The translations under genes and the position numbers were made by a program. Of a DNA stretch of 64,000 nt, positions 51,064 to 60,812 are shown piece by piece; the first letter of the stretch is position 1; the number at the start of each line of letters is the position of its first letter. The notes under the pieces are model-generated. The model made no database searches and was not told the DNA's origin. It saw nothing but the letters and a program-made list of their open reading frames with translations. Origin of the DNA: Actinotalea solisilvae (lineage in GTDB: Bacteria > Actinomycetota > Actinomycetes > Actinomycetales > Cellulomonadaceae); contig NZ_JADDKQ010000001.1 in NCBI RefSeq assembly GCF_016464425.1, positions 479,862 through 543,861 on the forward strand. Reading direction: 5' to 3'.

Positions 51064-53922
51064 CTACCCGACGTCGGGGTCCCGGCTGCCGCGACCCGGC
51101 CGCGTGCCGCGCGCCGCGTCCCGCCAGACCCGCTCGAGCTGGTCGAGCGTGTCGTCCGCGGTGGGGAGCGTCGCGGCGCGGGCGAGGGCCGCGCGACCGA
51201 GCGCGGCACGGCGTGCCGGGTCGTCGAGCAGGCCGCGGACCGCCGCGCCGATCGCCGCGGCGTCGGGCGGCACGAGCTCGGCCGCGTCGCCCGTGACCTC
51301 GCGCGTGCCGCCCACGTCGGTCGCCACCACGGCGGCGCCCGCGGCGAGCGCCTCCTGGACGCCCAGCGGCTGGCCCTCCCAGCGCGCGGCGCTGACGACG
51401 ACGTCGGCCGCGGCGAGGAGGTCCGCGACGTCGGCCCGGCGACCGAGGAGCCGCACGGGCAGGCGCTCGGCCGCGATCCGGCCGGCGAGACCGTCCTCGA
51501 GCGGGCCGTCGCCGGCGACCGCCCACAGCGCGCCCCCTCCGCCGGGGTGGTCGGCGCCGAGCAGGGCCGCGGCGTCGCACAGGAGGTCGAGGCCCTTCTG
51601 CGGCGCGAGGCGAGCGACCGTGAGCACGAGCGCGACGCCGTCCGGCACGCCGAGCGCGGCGCGCACCTCGGCGGCCGACGTCGCCGCCGGGCGGTGCGGC
51701 GGGGCCGGGACGAGCGCCCGCTCGGTGCGCCGCGCGCCCCGTCCCCGGGCACGATCGACGAGGTCCCCCGACACCCCGAGCACCGTGTGCGCGCCCCGCG
51801 CGACGACGACCTCGAGCGCGGCGGCGACCGCGCGGATCGCCGGACCACCCACGGGCAGGTTGTGCAGCGTGACGACGACCTCCGGGCCCCCGCGCAGCCC
51901 GCGCGCCGCGAGCACCGCCAGCGCCCCGGCCCGCAGGCCGTGCGCGTGCACGACGTCGGCGGACGCGGCCAGCGCGCGCAGCCGGCGCAGCGCGACGACG
52001 TCGCCCGGCCCTGGCCGGTCGGTGATCTCGACGGGGACGTACGGCACGTGGTCGCGACCCACCTGCCCCGCGAGCGCGGCCGGGCCGGCCACGGCGACGC
52101 GCGTGCCGCGCCCGGCCGCGCCGCTCGCGACCTCCGCCACGTGCCGGGCGACGCCGCCCGCGCTCGAGCCGAGCACCTGCAGCACGCGGGGGCCTGGGGG
52201 CGTGGGGTCAGCCATGGGTCTCGTCTCCCTCGGTGACGGTCGGGCGTTCGGCGCCGACGGCGGCGGCGACGGGGCGGCCGGGGCGGCCGTGCCACCCCGC
52301 CGGCGCAGGGCCGCGACGGTGCCGCGGTCGAGCGCGAGCGCGGCGAGCGCGAGCGCGAGGACGGCGACGACCCCGCCGGCGACCCCACCCAGCAGCGCGA
52401 CGCCGACGGACTCCCCGGTCGCCAGCACGGCGTCGGCCGCGACGCGCCCGAGCACCCCACCGACCGCCGCGCCGAGCCCGGCGACGGCGACCGTGCGACC
52501 GGTGCCGGCGCCGGCGCCGGGCCCGGCGGCGCGCACGGTGAGGACCAGGAGCACCACGCCGGCGACGGTCATGCCGGCCGTGCTGCCCACCGCGAGGCCC
52601 GCGAGGGTCGCGGCGCCGTCGCCCCCGTCGGGGGCCAGCACGAGCACCGCGAGCACGGACGCCCCGGCGACGGTGAGCCAGCCCGCCGCGACACCCGTGA
52701 CCGACGCGCGGCCGCGCTCGAGCGCGAACAGGACGCGCGAGAGGTGGAAGAGGAGGGCGAACCCCACGAGGCCGGGTGCGAGCAGGGTGAGGGTCGGTCC
52801 CATCGCGGCGATGGCGTCGGCGTCGTCGCTCGCGTCCGTCGCGATGAAGACGCGCGCCACCGCGGGCGCCGCGGCGGCGAGGGCCGCCGCGCCGAGCGCA
52901 CCGACGAGCACGACGGCGCGGGTGCTGCCCGCGACGAGCCGGCGCGTCGCCGCGCCGTCGCCGCGGGCGTGGTGCTCGGCGATGCGCGGGAAGGTGGCGG
53001 TCGCGAGCGGCACCGCGAGCACCGCGTAGGGCAGCAGGTACACCGCCTGCGCGTACTGGAAGAGGTTGAACGTGCCGAGGTCCGCGTCGCCGCGGTCGTT
53101 GGCGAGACGGATCGTGGCGAGCACGGCGAGCTGCTGCGCGACGAGGCCCCCGACGCCCGACAGCGCCAGGTGGCGCGCGCGCCGCGCGACGCCCTCGGGG
53201 AAGCGCAGGGTCGGCCGCAGGCGGACGCCCGAGCGCAGGACGGGCACGAGGAGGGGCAGGCTCATCGCGGCGACCCCCGCCGTCGTGCCCCAGCCGAGCC
53301 ACGCGACGGCGACGTCGGGCAGCGCGGACGGGTCCTGGACGGCCTGGACCGCGAGGCTGCGGAACACGAGGTAGGACGTGATGACGACGACGCTCGAGGC
53401 GAGCGGCGCGGCGGCCGGCCACGCGAACCGGCGCTGCGCCTGGAGCACGCCCGTGAGCACGATGCCGACGCCGTAGAGGACGACCTGCGGCGCGAACACC
53501 ACGAGCAGGTGCGCGGCGAGGTCGACCGCGTCACCCGTGCGGTCGGTCGCGGGGATGAGCAGGCTCACGAGGGGCCGGGCGAGCAGCGCGAGCAGCGCCG
53601 CCGCGGGGACGAGCACCACGAGGGTCCAGGTGAGCATCGCCGAGGCGATCCGGTCGACCTCGCGCCGCGTCCCACGGCTCAGCGGCCCCGCGAGCAGGGG
53701 CACGACCGCGCCCGCGAGCGCTCCGCCCGCGACGACCTCGAAGAGGACGTTGGGCAGCAGGTTCGCGGTCGCGTACGCCGTGCCGGTCGCGGTCTGGCCG
53801 ACGGCGTAGGACTGCGCGAGCCAGCGGCCGAAGCCGAGCGCGCGCGAGAGCACGGTGATGCCCGCGATGAGGGCGGCCGCGCCGGCGATCCCGGTCAGGG
53901 CCCGCCGCGCGGCGGGGCTCAC
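51064..53922 (-). CDS. murJ: MurJ-like lipid II flippase fused in frame to a GT4 glycosyltransferase
   Basis: One open frame of 952 codons holds two proteins that are normally separate. Residues about 1-545 are a MurJ/MviN flippase with some 14 membrane helices (for example [17 protein letters not shown], and [19 protein letters not shown] near the start, [17 protein letters not shown] in the middle). A Pro/Ser-rich linker (about 545-569) leads to a GT-B glycosyltransferase (570-952) with [20 protein letters not shown] and the GT4 end [20 protein letters not shown]. The internal ATG at 52215 has a weak GGGAG site upstream, and in the next frame a TGA at 52208 would end MurJ right over that ATG. 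So either a true fusion, or two coupled genes with a frameshift. GTG 53922 overlaps the upstream stop. Confidence 0.85.
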   Translation of the reverse strand: MSPAARRALTGIAGAAALIAGITVLSRALGFGRWLAQSYAVGQTATGTAYATANLLPNVLFEVVAGGALAGAVVPLLAGPLSRGTRREVDRIASAMLTWTLVVLVPAAALLALLARPLVSLLIPATDRTGDAVDLAAHLLVVFAPQVVLYGVGIVLTGVLQAQRRFAWPAAAPLASSVVVITSYLVFRSLAVQAVQDPSALPDVAVAWLGWGTTAGVAAMSLPLLVPVLRSGVRLRPTLRFPEGVARRARHLALSGVGGLVAQQLAVLATIRLANDRGDADLGTFNLFQYAQAVYLLPYAVLAVPLATATFPRIAEHHARGDGAATRRLVAGSTRAVVLVGALGAAALAAAAPAVARVFIATDASDDADAIAAMGPTLTLLAPGLVGFALLFHLSRVLFALERGRASVTGVAAGWLTVAGASVLAVLVLAPDGGDGAATLAGLAVGSTAGMTVAGVVLLVLTVRAAGPGAGAGTGRTVAVAGLGAAVGGVLGRVAADAVLATGESVGVALLGGVAGGVVAVLALALAALALDRGTVAALRRRGGTAAPAAPSPPPSAPNARPSPRETRPMADPTPPGPRVLQVLGSSAGGVARHVAEVASGAAGRGTRVAVAGPAALAGQVGRDHVPYVPVEITDRPGPGDVVALRRLRALAASADVVHAHGLRAGALAVLAARGLRGGPEVVVTLHNLPVGGPAIRAVAAALEVVVARGAHTVLGVSGDLVDRARGRGARRTERALVPAPPHRPAATSAAEVRAALGVPDGVALVLTVARLAPQKGLDLLCDAAALLGADHPGGGGALWAVAGDGPLEDGLAGRIAAERLPVRLLGRRADVADLLAAADVVVSAARWEGQPLGVQEALAAGAAVVATDVGGTREVTGDAAELVPPDAAAIGAAVRGLLDDPARRAALGRAALARAATLPTADDTLDQLERVWRDAARGTRPGRGSRDPDVG

Positions 53923-54797
53923 GCGGGCGGGTCCTCGCGCCGGCCCCAGCGGTCCAGCGCCCGCAGCGCCGGCGTCCGCTCGATGACTGCCGTGAAGCTG
54001 ACCCGCTCGCTCGCGAGCGTCAGCGCGACCACGCCGGCCAGCACCGCCAGCCGCGCGCGCCGCGGGAGCGCCTGCACGAGGGCGGTGCCCACGAGCGCGC
54101 CGACCGCGTTGGCGCCGCCGTCGCCGAGCATGTCGCGCTCGTCGAGGTCCGCCGGCAGGGCCGCGCCTGCCGCACCGACGACGACCGCCGCGGCCGGGGC
54201 GCCACGCGACAGGAGGACCGGTGCGGCGAGGGCAGCGCCGGCCTTGAGCGCGCGACCGGGCCGCAGGTCGAGGAGGTTGACGAGGTTGGCCGTGCCGGCG
54301 ACCAGCGCGCCCGCACCGAGCACGTCGGCGAGGTGGGCGGGACGGCTCGTCCCGGGGGCCCGGTGCAGCGCGAGCGCCGCGGCGACGACGCCCGTCGCGC
54401 CGATGCCGAGCACCTTGAGCCCGCCCGTGGTGAGCTCACCGTGGGCGAGGGCGCCGAGGTGGCCGCGCAGGCCCTTGCGGGTGCGGCCCACGTCCTCCGA
54501 CAGGTCGTCGACGAGCCCGAAGACGGCGCCGCCGGTCGCCGCGAGCGCGCCCGCGAGCGCGGCCCGGCCACCGGCGCCGCGGGTCGCCAGGGCTCCCGCG
54601 ACGAGCCCGGCCCCGACGGCGGGACCCTCGAGCAGGCTGATGGGTGCCCCGCGGTGGTTCGTCCGGGTCCAGCGCGGGTGCTCCCCGCCGACGACGCCCG
54701 CGAGGACGGCGCGTGCGCCGACCGTGACGGCGGCCGCCGTGACCGTGCCGCGCGCGGTCGCCGCGACGAGGCGCGCCTCGCGTGCCGCGCGGCTCAT
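53919..54797 (-). CDS. MraY/WecA-like phospho-sugar transferase family membrane protein
   Basis: A 292-residue polytopic membrane protein of the MraY/WecA superfamily. Recognisable pieces are RTNHRGAPISLLEG (about 46-59, the N-x-R-G-x-P loop), GLVDDLSEDVGRTRKGLRGH (about 96-115, the cytoplasmic Asp-Asp motif), NLLDLRPGRALKAG (the N-x2-D motif, reduced) and MLGDGGANAVGALVG (about 225-239, the G-D-x-G site). It is shorter than typical MraY (about 350). It may transfer a phospho-sugar to a lipid carrier in wall glycan synthesis, or be a divergent paralogue. It lies between steB and murJ, with overlaps on both sides. Confidence 0.8.
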   Translation of the reverse strand: MSRAAREARLVAATARGTVTAAAVTVGARAVLAGVVGGEHPRWTRTNHRGAPISLLEGPAVGAGLVAGALATRGAGGRAALAGALAATGGAVFGLVDDLSEDVGRTRKGLRGHLGALAHGELTTGGLKVLGIGATGVVAAALALHRAPGTSRPAHLADVLGAGALVAGTANLVNLLDLRPGRALKAGAALAAPVLLSRGAPAAAVVVGAAGAALPADLDERDMLGDGGANAVGALVGTALVQALPRRARLAVLAGVVALTLASERVSFTAVIERTPALRALDRWGRREDPPA

Positions 54798-55903
54798 CCC
54801 TGCTCCGTCCCCGTCTCGGTGCCCGTCCCCGAGCCGGTGTCGGTGCCTGTGCCCGTGCCGTCCGTGCCGGTGAGCGCAGGGTCGACGGCGGTGCGGTCGA
54901 GCACCGGCAGGACGACGCGCTCGGGCACCGGGGCCGTCGCGCCCTCGCTCGGACCGTAGTGACCGACCGTCCCCCCGATGCGCGCGCTGAGCGCGAGCGG
55001 GACGGACACCTGACCGACGAGCGTGTGCACCGACTCGACGGTGCTGATCCGGCCCTGCGCGTCCTCGTCCTCGCGCAGCCGCTGCACGAGGCCCCCGTCG
55101 GTGAGCTCCCCGCCCGCGACGACGGCGCCGCCCGAGCGCTCCTGCGCGGCGCGCGCGATCTGCGCCGCCGACGTGAGCCTCGCGTCGGCGAGCTCCTGCG
55201 CGGCCGGCTCCTGGTCCGCGGGCGTGGCCTCGACGGCCTCCTCCGCCTCGGCCGCGCTCACCGTGGGACCGGCCAGGACGACGACCGCGTCCGCGGGCGC
55301 GGTCACGCCCCCCTCGCCGACGGTCACCAGCCCGGACTCGACGAGCAGGTCCATCACCGTGACGGCGTTGGCGGAGACCGTGCCGGGGTCGGTCGGCTCG
55401 GCGGTGGCGAGCGACTGGATGAGGGCCTCGGCCAGCTCGGTGCCCGTCCCCGCGTCCTCCGAGGGGACCGGGTCGAGCCACTGCACGAGGCTCCCGGCGA
55501 TGCTCTGGCGGAACGACCGCTGCTCGGGGTCGTCCCACAGCTCGGTGACCTGGACCGTCGCGCTCACCGACGCGCCGGCGGCGCCCAGCCGCTCCGCCAC
55601 CTGGTCGCGCGCCTCCGGCAGCACCTCGCCCACCTGCACGATCGCCACGCGGCGGCCCGCGAGCACGCCCTCGAGCAGGTCGGGAGCCGACGCGGCGAAC
55701 GCCGCCTGGCTGTCCGCGAGCTCGGCCGACGCCTCGTCGAGCTGCGTGCGCAGCTCCTCCTTCTCGACGCGCAGCTGCTCGACCTGGCCCGTGAGCGTGT
55801 CCCCGATCGTCTCCTTCAGGGGACCGGCGCCGAGCGCGATGCCCACCGCGAGCGCGAGGAACACGGAGATGAGGGAGACGAGGTGGTAACGGAAGTCGAT
55901 CAC
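54794..55903 (-). CDS. SteB/MctB-type (copper transporter family) membrane protein
   Basis: A 369-residue protein with a single N-terminal helix (about 5-25, DFRYHLVSLISVFLALAVGI) that opens with the family text IDFRYH, a coiled coil (about 37-70) and a large extracytoplasmic part ending in a Thr/Gly/Asp tail of short repeats. Corynebacterial SteB and mycobacterial MctB belong to this family; SteB works with SteA at the division site, whereas MctB is linked to copper. The steA gene directly before it favours the SteB role. GTG 55903 is chosen because IDFRYH follows it at once. Confidence 0.82.
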   Translation of the reverse strand: MIDFRYHLVSLISVFLALAVGIALGAGPLKETIGDTLTGQVEQLRVEKEELRTQLDEASAELADSQAAFAASAPDLLEGVLAGRRVAIVQVGEVLPEARDQVAERLGAAGASVSATVQVTELWDDPEQRSFRQSIAGSLVQWLDPVPSEDAGTGTELAEALIQSLATAEPTDPGTVSANAVTVMDLLVESGLVTVGEGGVTAPADAVVVLAGPTVSAAEAEEAVEATPADQEPAAQELADARLTSAAQIARAAQERSGGAVVAGGELTDGGLVQRLREDEDAQGRISTVESVHTLVGQVSVPLALSARIGGTVGHYGPSEGATAPVPERVVLPVLDRTAVDPALTGTDGTGTGTDTGSGTGTETGTEQG

Positions 55904-55937
55904 GATGAGGTCTCTCGGTCGGTGGCGGCCGGAGGCA

Positions 55938-57125
55938 TCATGCCCCACCGCCGAACAGGCCCCGGACGGACGACCAGACGTCGTCGAACCAGGCGAAGAA
56001 CAGGCCGAACATGGTCTGGCCGGCGGCGGTCGAGGCCAGGGCGACCCCCAGCGCGAGGAGCCCCGCGACGACGAGCCACGCGAGCTGCCAGTTCGAGATC
56101 CGCTGGCGGTAGAGGCGCGAGACGCCCTTGGCGTCGATGAGCTTGCTGCCCACGCGCAGGCGGGTGAGGAACGTGCTCGCCATGCCCGACCGGCCCTTGT
56201 CGAGGAACTCGACGAGCGTGGCGTGCGTGCCGACCGCGACGATGAGCTCGGCGCCCTTGTCGTCCGCGAGCAGCATCGCGACGTCCTCGCTCGTCCCCGT
56301 CGCGGGGAAGACGACGTGGCGCACGCCCAGCTTCTCGACGCGCTCGACGCCCGGCGCCCTGCCGTCGCGGTACGCGTGGACCACGACCTCCGCGCCGCAC
56401 GCGAGCGCGCGGTCCGAGACGGAGTCCATGTCGCCGACGATGAGGTCGGGCTTCCAGCCCATCTCGAGCACCGCGTCCGCGCCGCCGTCCACGCCGATGA
56501 GCACCGGGCGGTACTCCTTGACGTAGTGCCGCAGCGCGACGAGGTCCTCCTTGTAGTGGTAGCCGCGCACCACGATGAGCACCTGACGGCCGTCGATGAC
56601 GGTCTCGATGTCCGGGACGCCGACGCCGTCGAGCAGCAGCTCCCGCTCGCGGCGCAGGTAGTCCATCGTGTTGCCGGCGAACGCCTCGAGCTGCACCGCG
56701 AGACCCGCGCGCGCCTCCTCCATCGCGGCCGCGACCGAGGCCTCGTCCTGCACCGTGCCCTCGGCGACCACGCGGTCGCCGTCGTACACGGCGCCGTCGA
56801 CGACGCGGACGTGGCGTCCCTCGGTGAGCGTGAGGACGTCCGGGCCGAGGTCGTCGACGAGCGGGATCCCCGCCGCGAGCAGGATGTCGGGCCCGAGGTT
56901 CGGGTACCGGCCCGACGTCGACCGCGCCGCGTTGAGCACGGCCGCCGGGCGGCACGCGGCGAGCGCCTCCGCCGACACGCGGTCGATGTCGAGGTGGTCG
57001 ATCACGGCCACGTCGCCGGGCCGGAGGCGCTTGGTGAGGTTCTTGGTCCGGGGGTCCACCCGGACCGGCCCGTGGAGGCCGGGTTCGTCAGGCGCGGCTC
57101 GACGCTGGCGCAGGCTCAGTCTCAT
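55938..57125 (-). CDS. SteA-like cytokinetic ring protein
   Basis: A 395-residue protein like the corynebacterial division protein SteA. The middle part has a thiamine-pyrophosphokinase-like fold (GVDGGADAVLEMGWKPDLIV about 215-234, then GDMDSVSD), and a C-terminal membrane helix (about 346-366, WQLAWLVVAGLLALGVALAS) precedes an aromatic tail. The N-terminal half has the conserved VRVDPRTKNLTKRLRPGDVA (about 21-40). It acts with the SteB-like protein at the septum, by analogy. RecN precedes it by 6 bases and steB follows after 34 bases. Confidence 0.88.
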   Translation of the reverse strand: MRLSLRQRRAAPDEPGLHGPVRVDPRTKNLTKRLRPGDVAVIDHLDIDRVSAEALAACRPAAVLNAARSTSGRYPNLGPDILLAAGIPLVDDLGPDVLTLTEGRHVRVVDGAVYDGDRVVAEGTVQDEASVAAAMEEARAGLAVQLEAFAGNTMDYLRRERELLLDGVGVPDIETVIDGRQVLIVVRGYHYKEDLVALRHYVKEYRPVLIGVDGGADAVLEMGWKPDLIVGDMDSVSDRALACGAEVVVHAYRDGRAPGVERVEKLGVRHVVFPATGTSEDVAMLLADDKGAELIVAVGTHATLVEFLDKGRSGMASTFLTRLRVGSKLIDAKGVSRLYRQRISNWQLAWLVVAGLLALGVALASTAAGQTMFGLFFAWFDDVWSSVRGLFGGGA

Positions 57126-57131
57126 CGGGCC

Positions 57132-58847
57132 TCATCGTCCCACGACGGAGCGGTCGAGGAGCTCAGCGGCGTGCTGCCGCGCGGCGTCGGAGTCCTCCTG
57201 GCCCGAGAGCATGCGGGCGAGCTCGGCGACGCGCTCCTCGTCCTCGACGTGCCGGACGTCGGACGCGGTGACGACGTCGGCGCCGTCGGCCGCCGACTTG
57301 GTGACGACGAGGTGCCGGTCCGCGAACGCCGCGACCTGCGCGAGGTGGGTCACGACGACGACCTGAGCCTGGCGCGCGAGCTCGGCGAGGCGCCGACCGA
57401 CCTCGACCGCGGCCTTGCCCCCGACGCCCGCGTCGACCTCGTCGAAGACGAACGTCGGGGGCCGCGCGGCGCCCGAGCCGGGGGCCGTGGCGAGCGCGAC
57501 CTCGATCGCGAGCATGACGCGGGACAGCTCACCGCCGGAGGCGCCCTGGCCGAGCGGGCGGGCGGGTGCGCCGGCGTGCGCCACGAGGAGCATCTCGACG
57601 TCCTCCGCGCCCCACGGCCCCGGCTCGGGCAGCGTGCGGAGCGCGACCTCGAGCGTCGCCGACGCCATCGCGAGACCGGCGAGCTCGGCGGTCACCGCCT
57701 CCCCCAGACGTCGCGCGGCGTCCGTGCGCGCGGCGGTCAGCGACGTGGCGAGCGCGGCGAGCCGGCCGTCGAGCTCCGCGAGCCGGTCGCGCAGCGCGGA
57801 GGTGCGGTCCTGGGTCCCGTCGAGCTCGAGCAGGCGCAGCCCCGCCTCCTGCGCCCAGGCGAGGACGTCGTCGACTGTGCCACCGTGCGTGCGCGCGAGC
57901 GTCGTCAGCTCGGCGCGCCGCCGGTGCACCTCCTCGAGCCTCGCCGGGTCGGCCTGGAGGCCGTCGACGTGGCCCACGAGCTCGGCCGCGACGTCGTCGA
58001 GCAGGTAGCGCGCCTCGGCGAGGCGCTCGGCGAGGCCGGCGAGCACGGCGTCGTGCGGGGCGACGGCCTCGAGGCTCCGGCGCGCGGTCTCGACGGCCGC
58101 CGAGGCCCCGGGCGCGCCGTCGTCGTCGCCGCTGAGCGCGAGGTGCGCGGACGCCGCCGCCGTCCGGAGCTCCTCGACGTGACCGAGCCGTGCGGACTCG
58201 GCCGCGAGCTCGAGGTCCTCGCCCGCGACCGGCGCCACGCGCTCGACCTCCGCGAGGCCCAGCCGCAGCAGGTCCGCCTCGCGCGCGCGCTCGGCGGTGG
58301 TCGACACCATGGCGTCGAGCTCGTCGGCGGCGCGCTGACGCTCCGCCCAGGCGGCGCGGTAGTCGGCGAGGACGGCAGCGTGCTCGGGCCCGGCGAACGC
58401 GTCGAGCGCCTCGCGCTGGCGGCGGGGCGACCGGAGCCGCGCCTGGTCCTGCTGGCCGTGGACGGTGACCAGGTCCTCGGCGATCTCGGCGAGGACGCCC
58501 TGCGGCACGCTCCGGCCGCCGAGGAAGGCGCGCGAGCGGCCGGCCGCGGCGACGGTCCGCAGCGCGACGAGCGCGCCGTCGTCCTCGACGTCCGCGCCGG
58601 CCTCGCGCGCGCGCTCGGCGACGGCGGAGGTCGGGTCGACGACGAAGCTGCCCTCCGCGGTGGCCTGCCGCGCCCCGGTCCGCACGACGGCGGCGTCGGC
58701 GCGCGCGCCGAGGAGCAGGCCGAGGCCCGAGAGCACCATGGTCTTGCCGGCGCCGGTCTCGCCGGTGATGGCCGTGAGCCCGGGGCCGAGCGGGACCGTC
58801 GCGCTCCCGATCACGCCGAGGTTCTCGATCCGGATCTCCTCGATCAC
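57132..58847 (-). CDS. recN: DNA repair protein RecN
   Basis: A 571-residue SMC-like ATPase for double-strand break repair. The N-terminal ATPase opens IRIENLGVIGSATVPLGPGL and has Walker A GETGAGKTM (about 31-39); the C-terminal half has the signature GASGGELSRVMLAIEVAL and Walker B FVFDEVDAGVGGKAA. A long Ala/Glu/Arg-rich coiled coil (about 150-420) joins the halves. GTG 58847 follows GGAGGAG and overlaps the nadK stop. No LexA box is seen directly before it. Confidence 0.95.
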   Translation of the reverse strand: MIEEIRIENLGVIGSATVPLGPGLTAITGETGAGKTMVLSGLGLLLGARADAAVVRTGARQATAEGSFVVDPTSAVAERAREAGADVEDDGALVALRTVAAAGRSRAFLGGRSVPQGVLAEIAEDLVTVHGQQDQARLRSPRRQREALDAFAGPEHAAVLADYRAAWAERQRAADELDAMVSTTAERAREADLLRLGLAEVERVAPVAGEDLELAAESARLGHVEELRTAAASAHLALSGDDDGAPGASAAVETARRSLEAVAPHDAVLAGLAERLAEARYLLDDVAAELVGHVDGLQADPARLEEVHRRRAELTTLARTHGGTVDDVLAWAQEAGLRLLELDGTQDRTSALRDRLAELDGRLAALATSLTAARTDAARRLGEAVTAELAGLAMASATLEVALRTLPEPGPWGAEDVEMLLVAHAGAPARPLGQGASGGELSRVMLAIEVALATAPGSGAARPPTFVFDEVDAGVGGKAAVEVGRRLAELARQAQVVVVTHLAQVAAFADRHLVVTKSAADGADVVTASDVRHVEDEERVAELARMLSGQEDSDAARQHAAELLDRSVVGR

Positions 58848-59767
58848 GCGGGCTCCTCCACCGGGCCGCCGAGGCCGCCGCGAGCGACCCCGTCGACGTC
58901 GGCCGCAGCACGGGCGGCCGACCCGTTGGGCGCGCGCCCGCGCCAGCCCGTGACGGGCAGCGCGAACCGCGACACGAGCCGGTCGGTGAACGGCGCGTGG
59001 CTCAGCCGCGCCAGGCGGACCGGGACGTCGCTGCGGCGCACCTCGACGCGCGTCCCGGCGGGCAGGTCGAGCTTGCGCCGCCCGTCGCACGTGAGGACGC
59101 CGTCGCTCGGCGAGCGCCCGAGCACCTCGACGGCCAGCACCGACCCGGGCCCGACGACGAGCGGACGGGCGAACAGCGCGTGCGCCGAGAGCGGGACGAG
59201 CAGCATCGCGTCGACGTCGGGCCACACCACGGGGCCGCCCGCCGAGAACGCGTGGGCCGTCGACCCGGTCGACGTGGCCATGACGACGCCGTCGCAGCCG
59301 AACGACGACAGCGGGCGGCCGTCGACCTCGACGACCACCTCGACCATGCGCGCCCGGTCGGACTTCTCGACGGTCGCCTCGTTGAGCGCCCAGCCCGTCA
59401 CGGGCTCGGCGCCGGGACGCAGGACGCGCACCTCGACCGTGCCGCGCTCCTCGACGTCGTACTCGCCGGCGGCGATGCGCCGCACCGCCTCCTCGATGTC
59501 CTCGCGCTCGCTCTCGGCGAGGAACCCGACGTGGCCGAGGTTGACGCCCAGCAGCGGGACGTCCGAGCCGTGCGTGAGCTCGGCCGCCCGCAGGATCGTC
59601 CCGTCGCCGCCCAGGACGACGACCATCTCGAGGCCGTCGATGTCGTCGAGCTGGTCCTCGCCCACGGGCTCGAGGCCCGCAGCGCGCAGCGCGAGGACGG
59701 CCTCCTCGGCGGCGTGCACCGCCTCGGGCCGACCGCCGTGGCTGACGACCAGGACCCTGCGGCTCAT
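58844..59767 (-). CDS. nadK: NAD kinase
   Basis: A 307-residue enzyme that phosphorylates NAD to NADP. The family motifs are VLGGDGTILRAAEL (G-G-D-G-T, about 52-65), GVNLGHVGFLAE, WALNEATVEKSDRARMVE (about 126-143) and TSTGSTAHAFSAGGPVV. The C-terminal 30 residues are a Gly/Ala/Arg-rich extension. It overlaps tlyA upstream and recN downstream, the usual order tlyA-nadK-recN. Confidence 0.95.
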   Translation of the reverse strand: MSRRVLVVSHGGRPEAVHAAEEAVLALRAAGLEPVGEDQLDDIDGLEMVVVLGGDGTILRAAELTHGSDVPLLGVNLGHVGFLAESEREDIEEAVRRIAAGEYDVEERGTVEVRVLRPGAEPVTGWALNEATVEKSDRARMVEVVVEVDGRPLSSFGCDGVVMATSTGSTAHAFSAGGPVVWPDVDAMLLVPLSAHALFARPLVVGPGSVLAVEVLGRSPSDGVLTCDGRRKLDLPAGTRVEVRRSDVPVRLARLSHAPFTDRLVSRFALPVTGWRGRAPNGSAARAAADVDGVARGGLGGPVEEPA

Positions 59768-60657
59768 GCGGTCCTCCGCGGCACGCCGTGGACGTCCTCG
59801 ACGACGAGCGCGGTCGCGCCGTCCACGACGGCGCGGCGGACGGCCTCGCGCACGCGCAGCGCCACCCGCTCCGTGCCGCGCGGGGTGTCGTCGCTCCCCT
59901 GCACCGCCGCGGGACGCGTGAGCCAAAGGAAGTACTCGTGGTTCCCGTTCTCCCCGGGAAGCAGGCTCGGCACGACCGCCCGCAGCTGGGCGCCGGCCGT
60001 GCGCGCGGCGTCCGCGACCGCAGCCACGGCCTCGTGGCGCAGGTCGGGGGACGTCACGACACCGGTGCGCGCGAGGCGCTCGCGACCGACCTCGAACTGG
60101 GGCTTGACCATGACCAGGAGGTCCGCGCCCGGCGCCGCCGCGTCGACGAGCGGCCCCACCACGAGCCGCAGGGAGATGAAGGACAGGTCGGCGACCACCA
60201 GGTCCGCGGGCCGCGGCAGGTCGCCCACACGCAGGTCGCGCACGTTGACGCCCTCGCGCGACGTCACGCGAGGGTCCGCCGCCACCACGGGGTCGAGCTG
60301 ACCGTGCCCGACGTCGACCGCCCACACGTGCGCGGCACCGCGCTCGAGGAGCACCTGCGTGAAGCCGCCGGTCGAGGCGCCCGCGTCGAGGCACCAGCGC
60401 CCGTGGGGGTCCGGCGCGCCGGGCACGTCGGCGAGCGCGTCGAGCGCACCCGCGAGCTTGTGCGCGGCGCGCGAGACGTAGGCGGACCCCGGCTGGTCGA
60501 CGTCGAGGACGTCCGTGACCTCCACCGGGTGCGCCGCCCGCGTCACCACGGCGCCGCCGACCCGGACGTGCCCGCCGGCGACGAGCGCCGCCGCGCGCGT
60601 GCGCGACCGGACGAGCCCGCGGCGGACGAGCTCGGTGTCGAGGCGTGCTGGCGTCAC
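59764..60657 (-). CDS. tlyA: TlyA-type 16S/23S rRNA 2'-O-methyltransferase
   Basis: A 297-residue S4 plus FtsJ-type methyltransferase. The S4 domain spans about 3-65 (RLDTELVRRGLVRSRTRAAA, HVRVGG); the methyltransferase core has the SAM site LDAGASTGGFTQVLLERGA (about 88-106) and the catalytic K-D-K type residues in AHKLAGALD, VADLSFISL and VMVKPQFEVGRE. Members 2'-O-methylate 16S and 23S rRNA and affect capreomycin sensitivity in mycobacteria. GTG 60657 overlaps the upstream small gene. Confidence 0.94.
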   Translation of the reverse strand: MTPARLDTELVRRGLVRSRTRAAALVAGGHVRVGGAVVTRAAHPVEVTDVLDVDQPGSAYVSRAAHKLAGALDALADVPGAPDPHGRWCLDAGASTGGFTQVLLERGAAHVWAVDVGHGQLDPVVAADPRVTSREGVNVRDLRVGDLPRPADLVVADLSFISLRLVVGPLVDAAAPGADLLVMVKPQFEVGRERLARTGVVTSPDLRHEAVAAVADAARTAGAQLRAVVPSLLPGENGNHEYFLWLTRPAAVQGSDDTPRGTERVALRVREAVRRAVVDGATALVVEDVHGVPRRTA

Positions 60658-60812
60658 GGCCCCTCCGCGAGCCGGTCGGCGAGCGCGCCGTGCACGGCCT
60701 CGAAGACCGCCACGTGCTCCCGGACGGGGCGGTCGGCCAGGCCCCCGAGCGCGGTGAGCGCCTGGTCGACGGCGTCGTCGCCCGTGCCGTCCGGCGCCTG
60801 CTCGTGCTCCAC
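60654..60812 (-). CDS. Small acidic protein upstream of tlyA
   Basis: A 52-residue protein starting with GTG 60812 behind a strong GGAGGAGG site. It reads as one amphipathic helix pair: VDQALTALGGLADRPVREHV (about 16-35), then AVFEAVHGALADRLAEGP. A gene of this size and type commonly sits before tlyA in actinobacteria. Role unknown. Its stop overlaps the tlyA GTG by 4 bases. The frame is open upstream to 61103 but that part is G/R-rich and lacks a ribosome site. Confidence 0.72.
   Translation of the reverse strand: MEHEQAPDGTGDDAVDQALTALGGLADRPVREHVAVFEAVHGALADRLAEGP

Noticed and set aside
57126..58900. Separate LexA box before recN
   Set aside because: No GAAC-N4-GTTC dyad was found around the recN start; the gene is embedded in an operon with overlapping neighbours.
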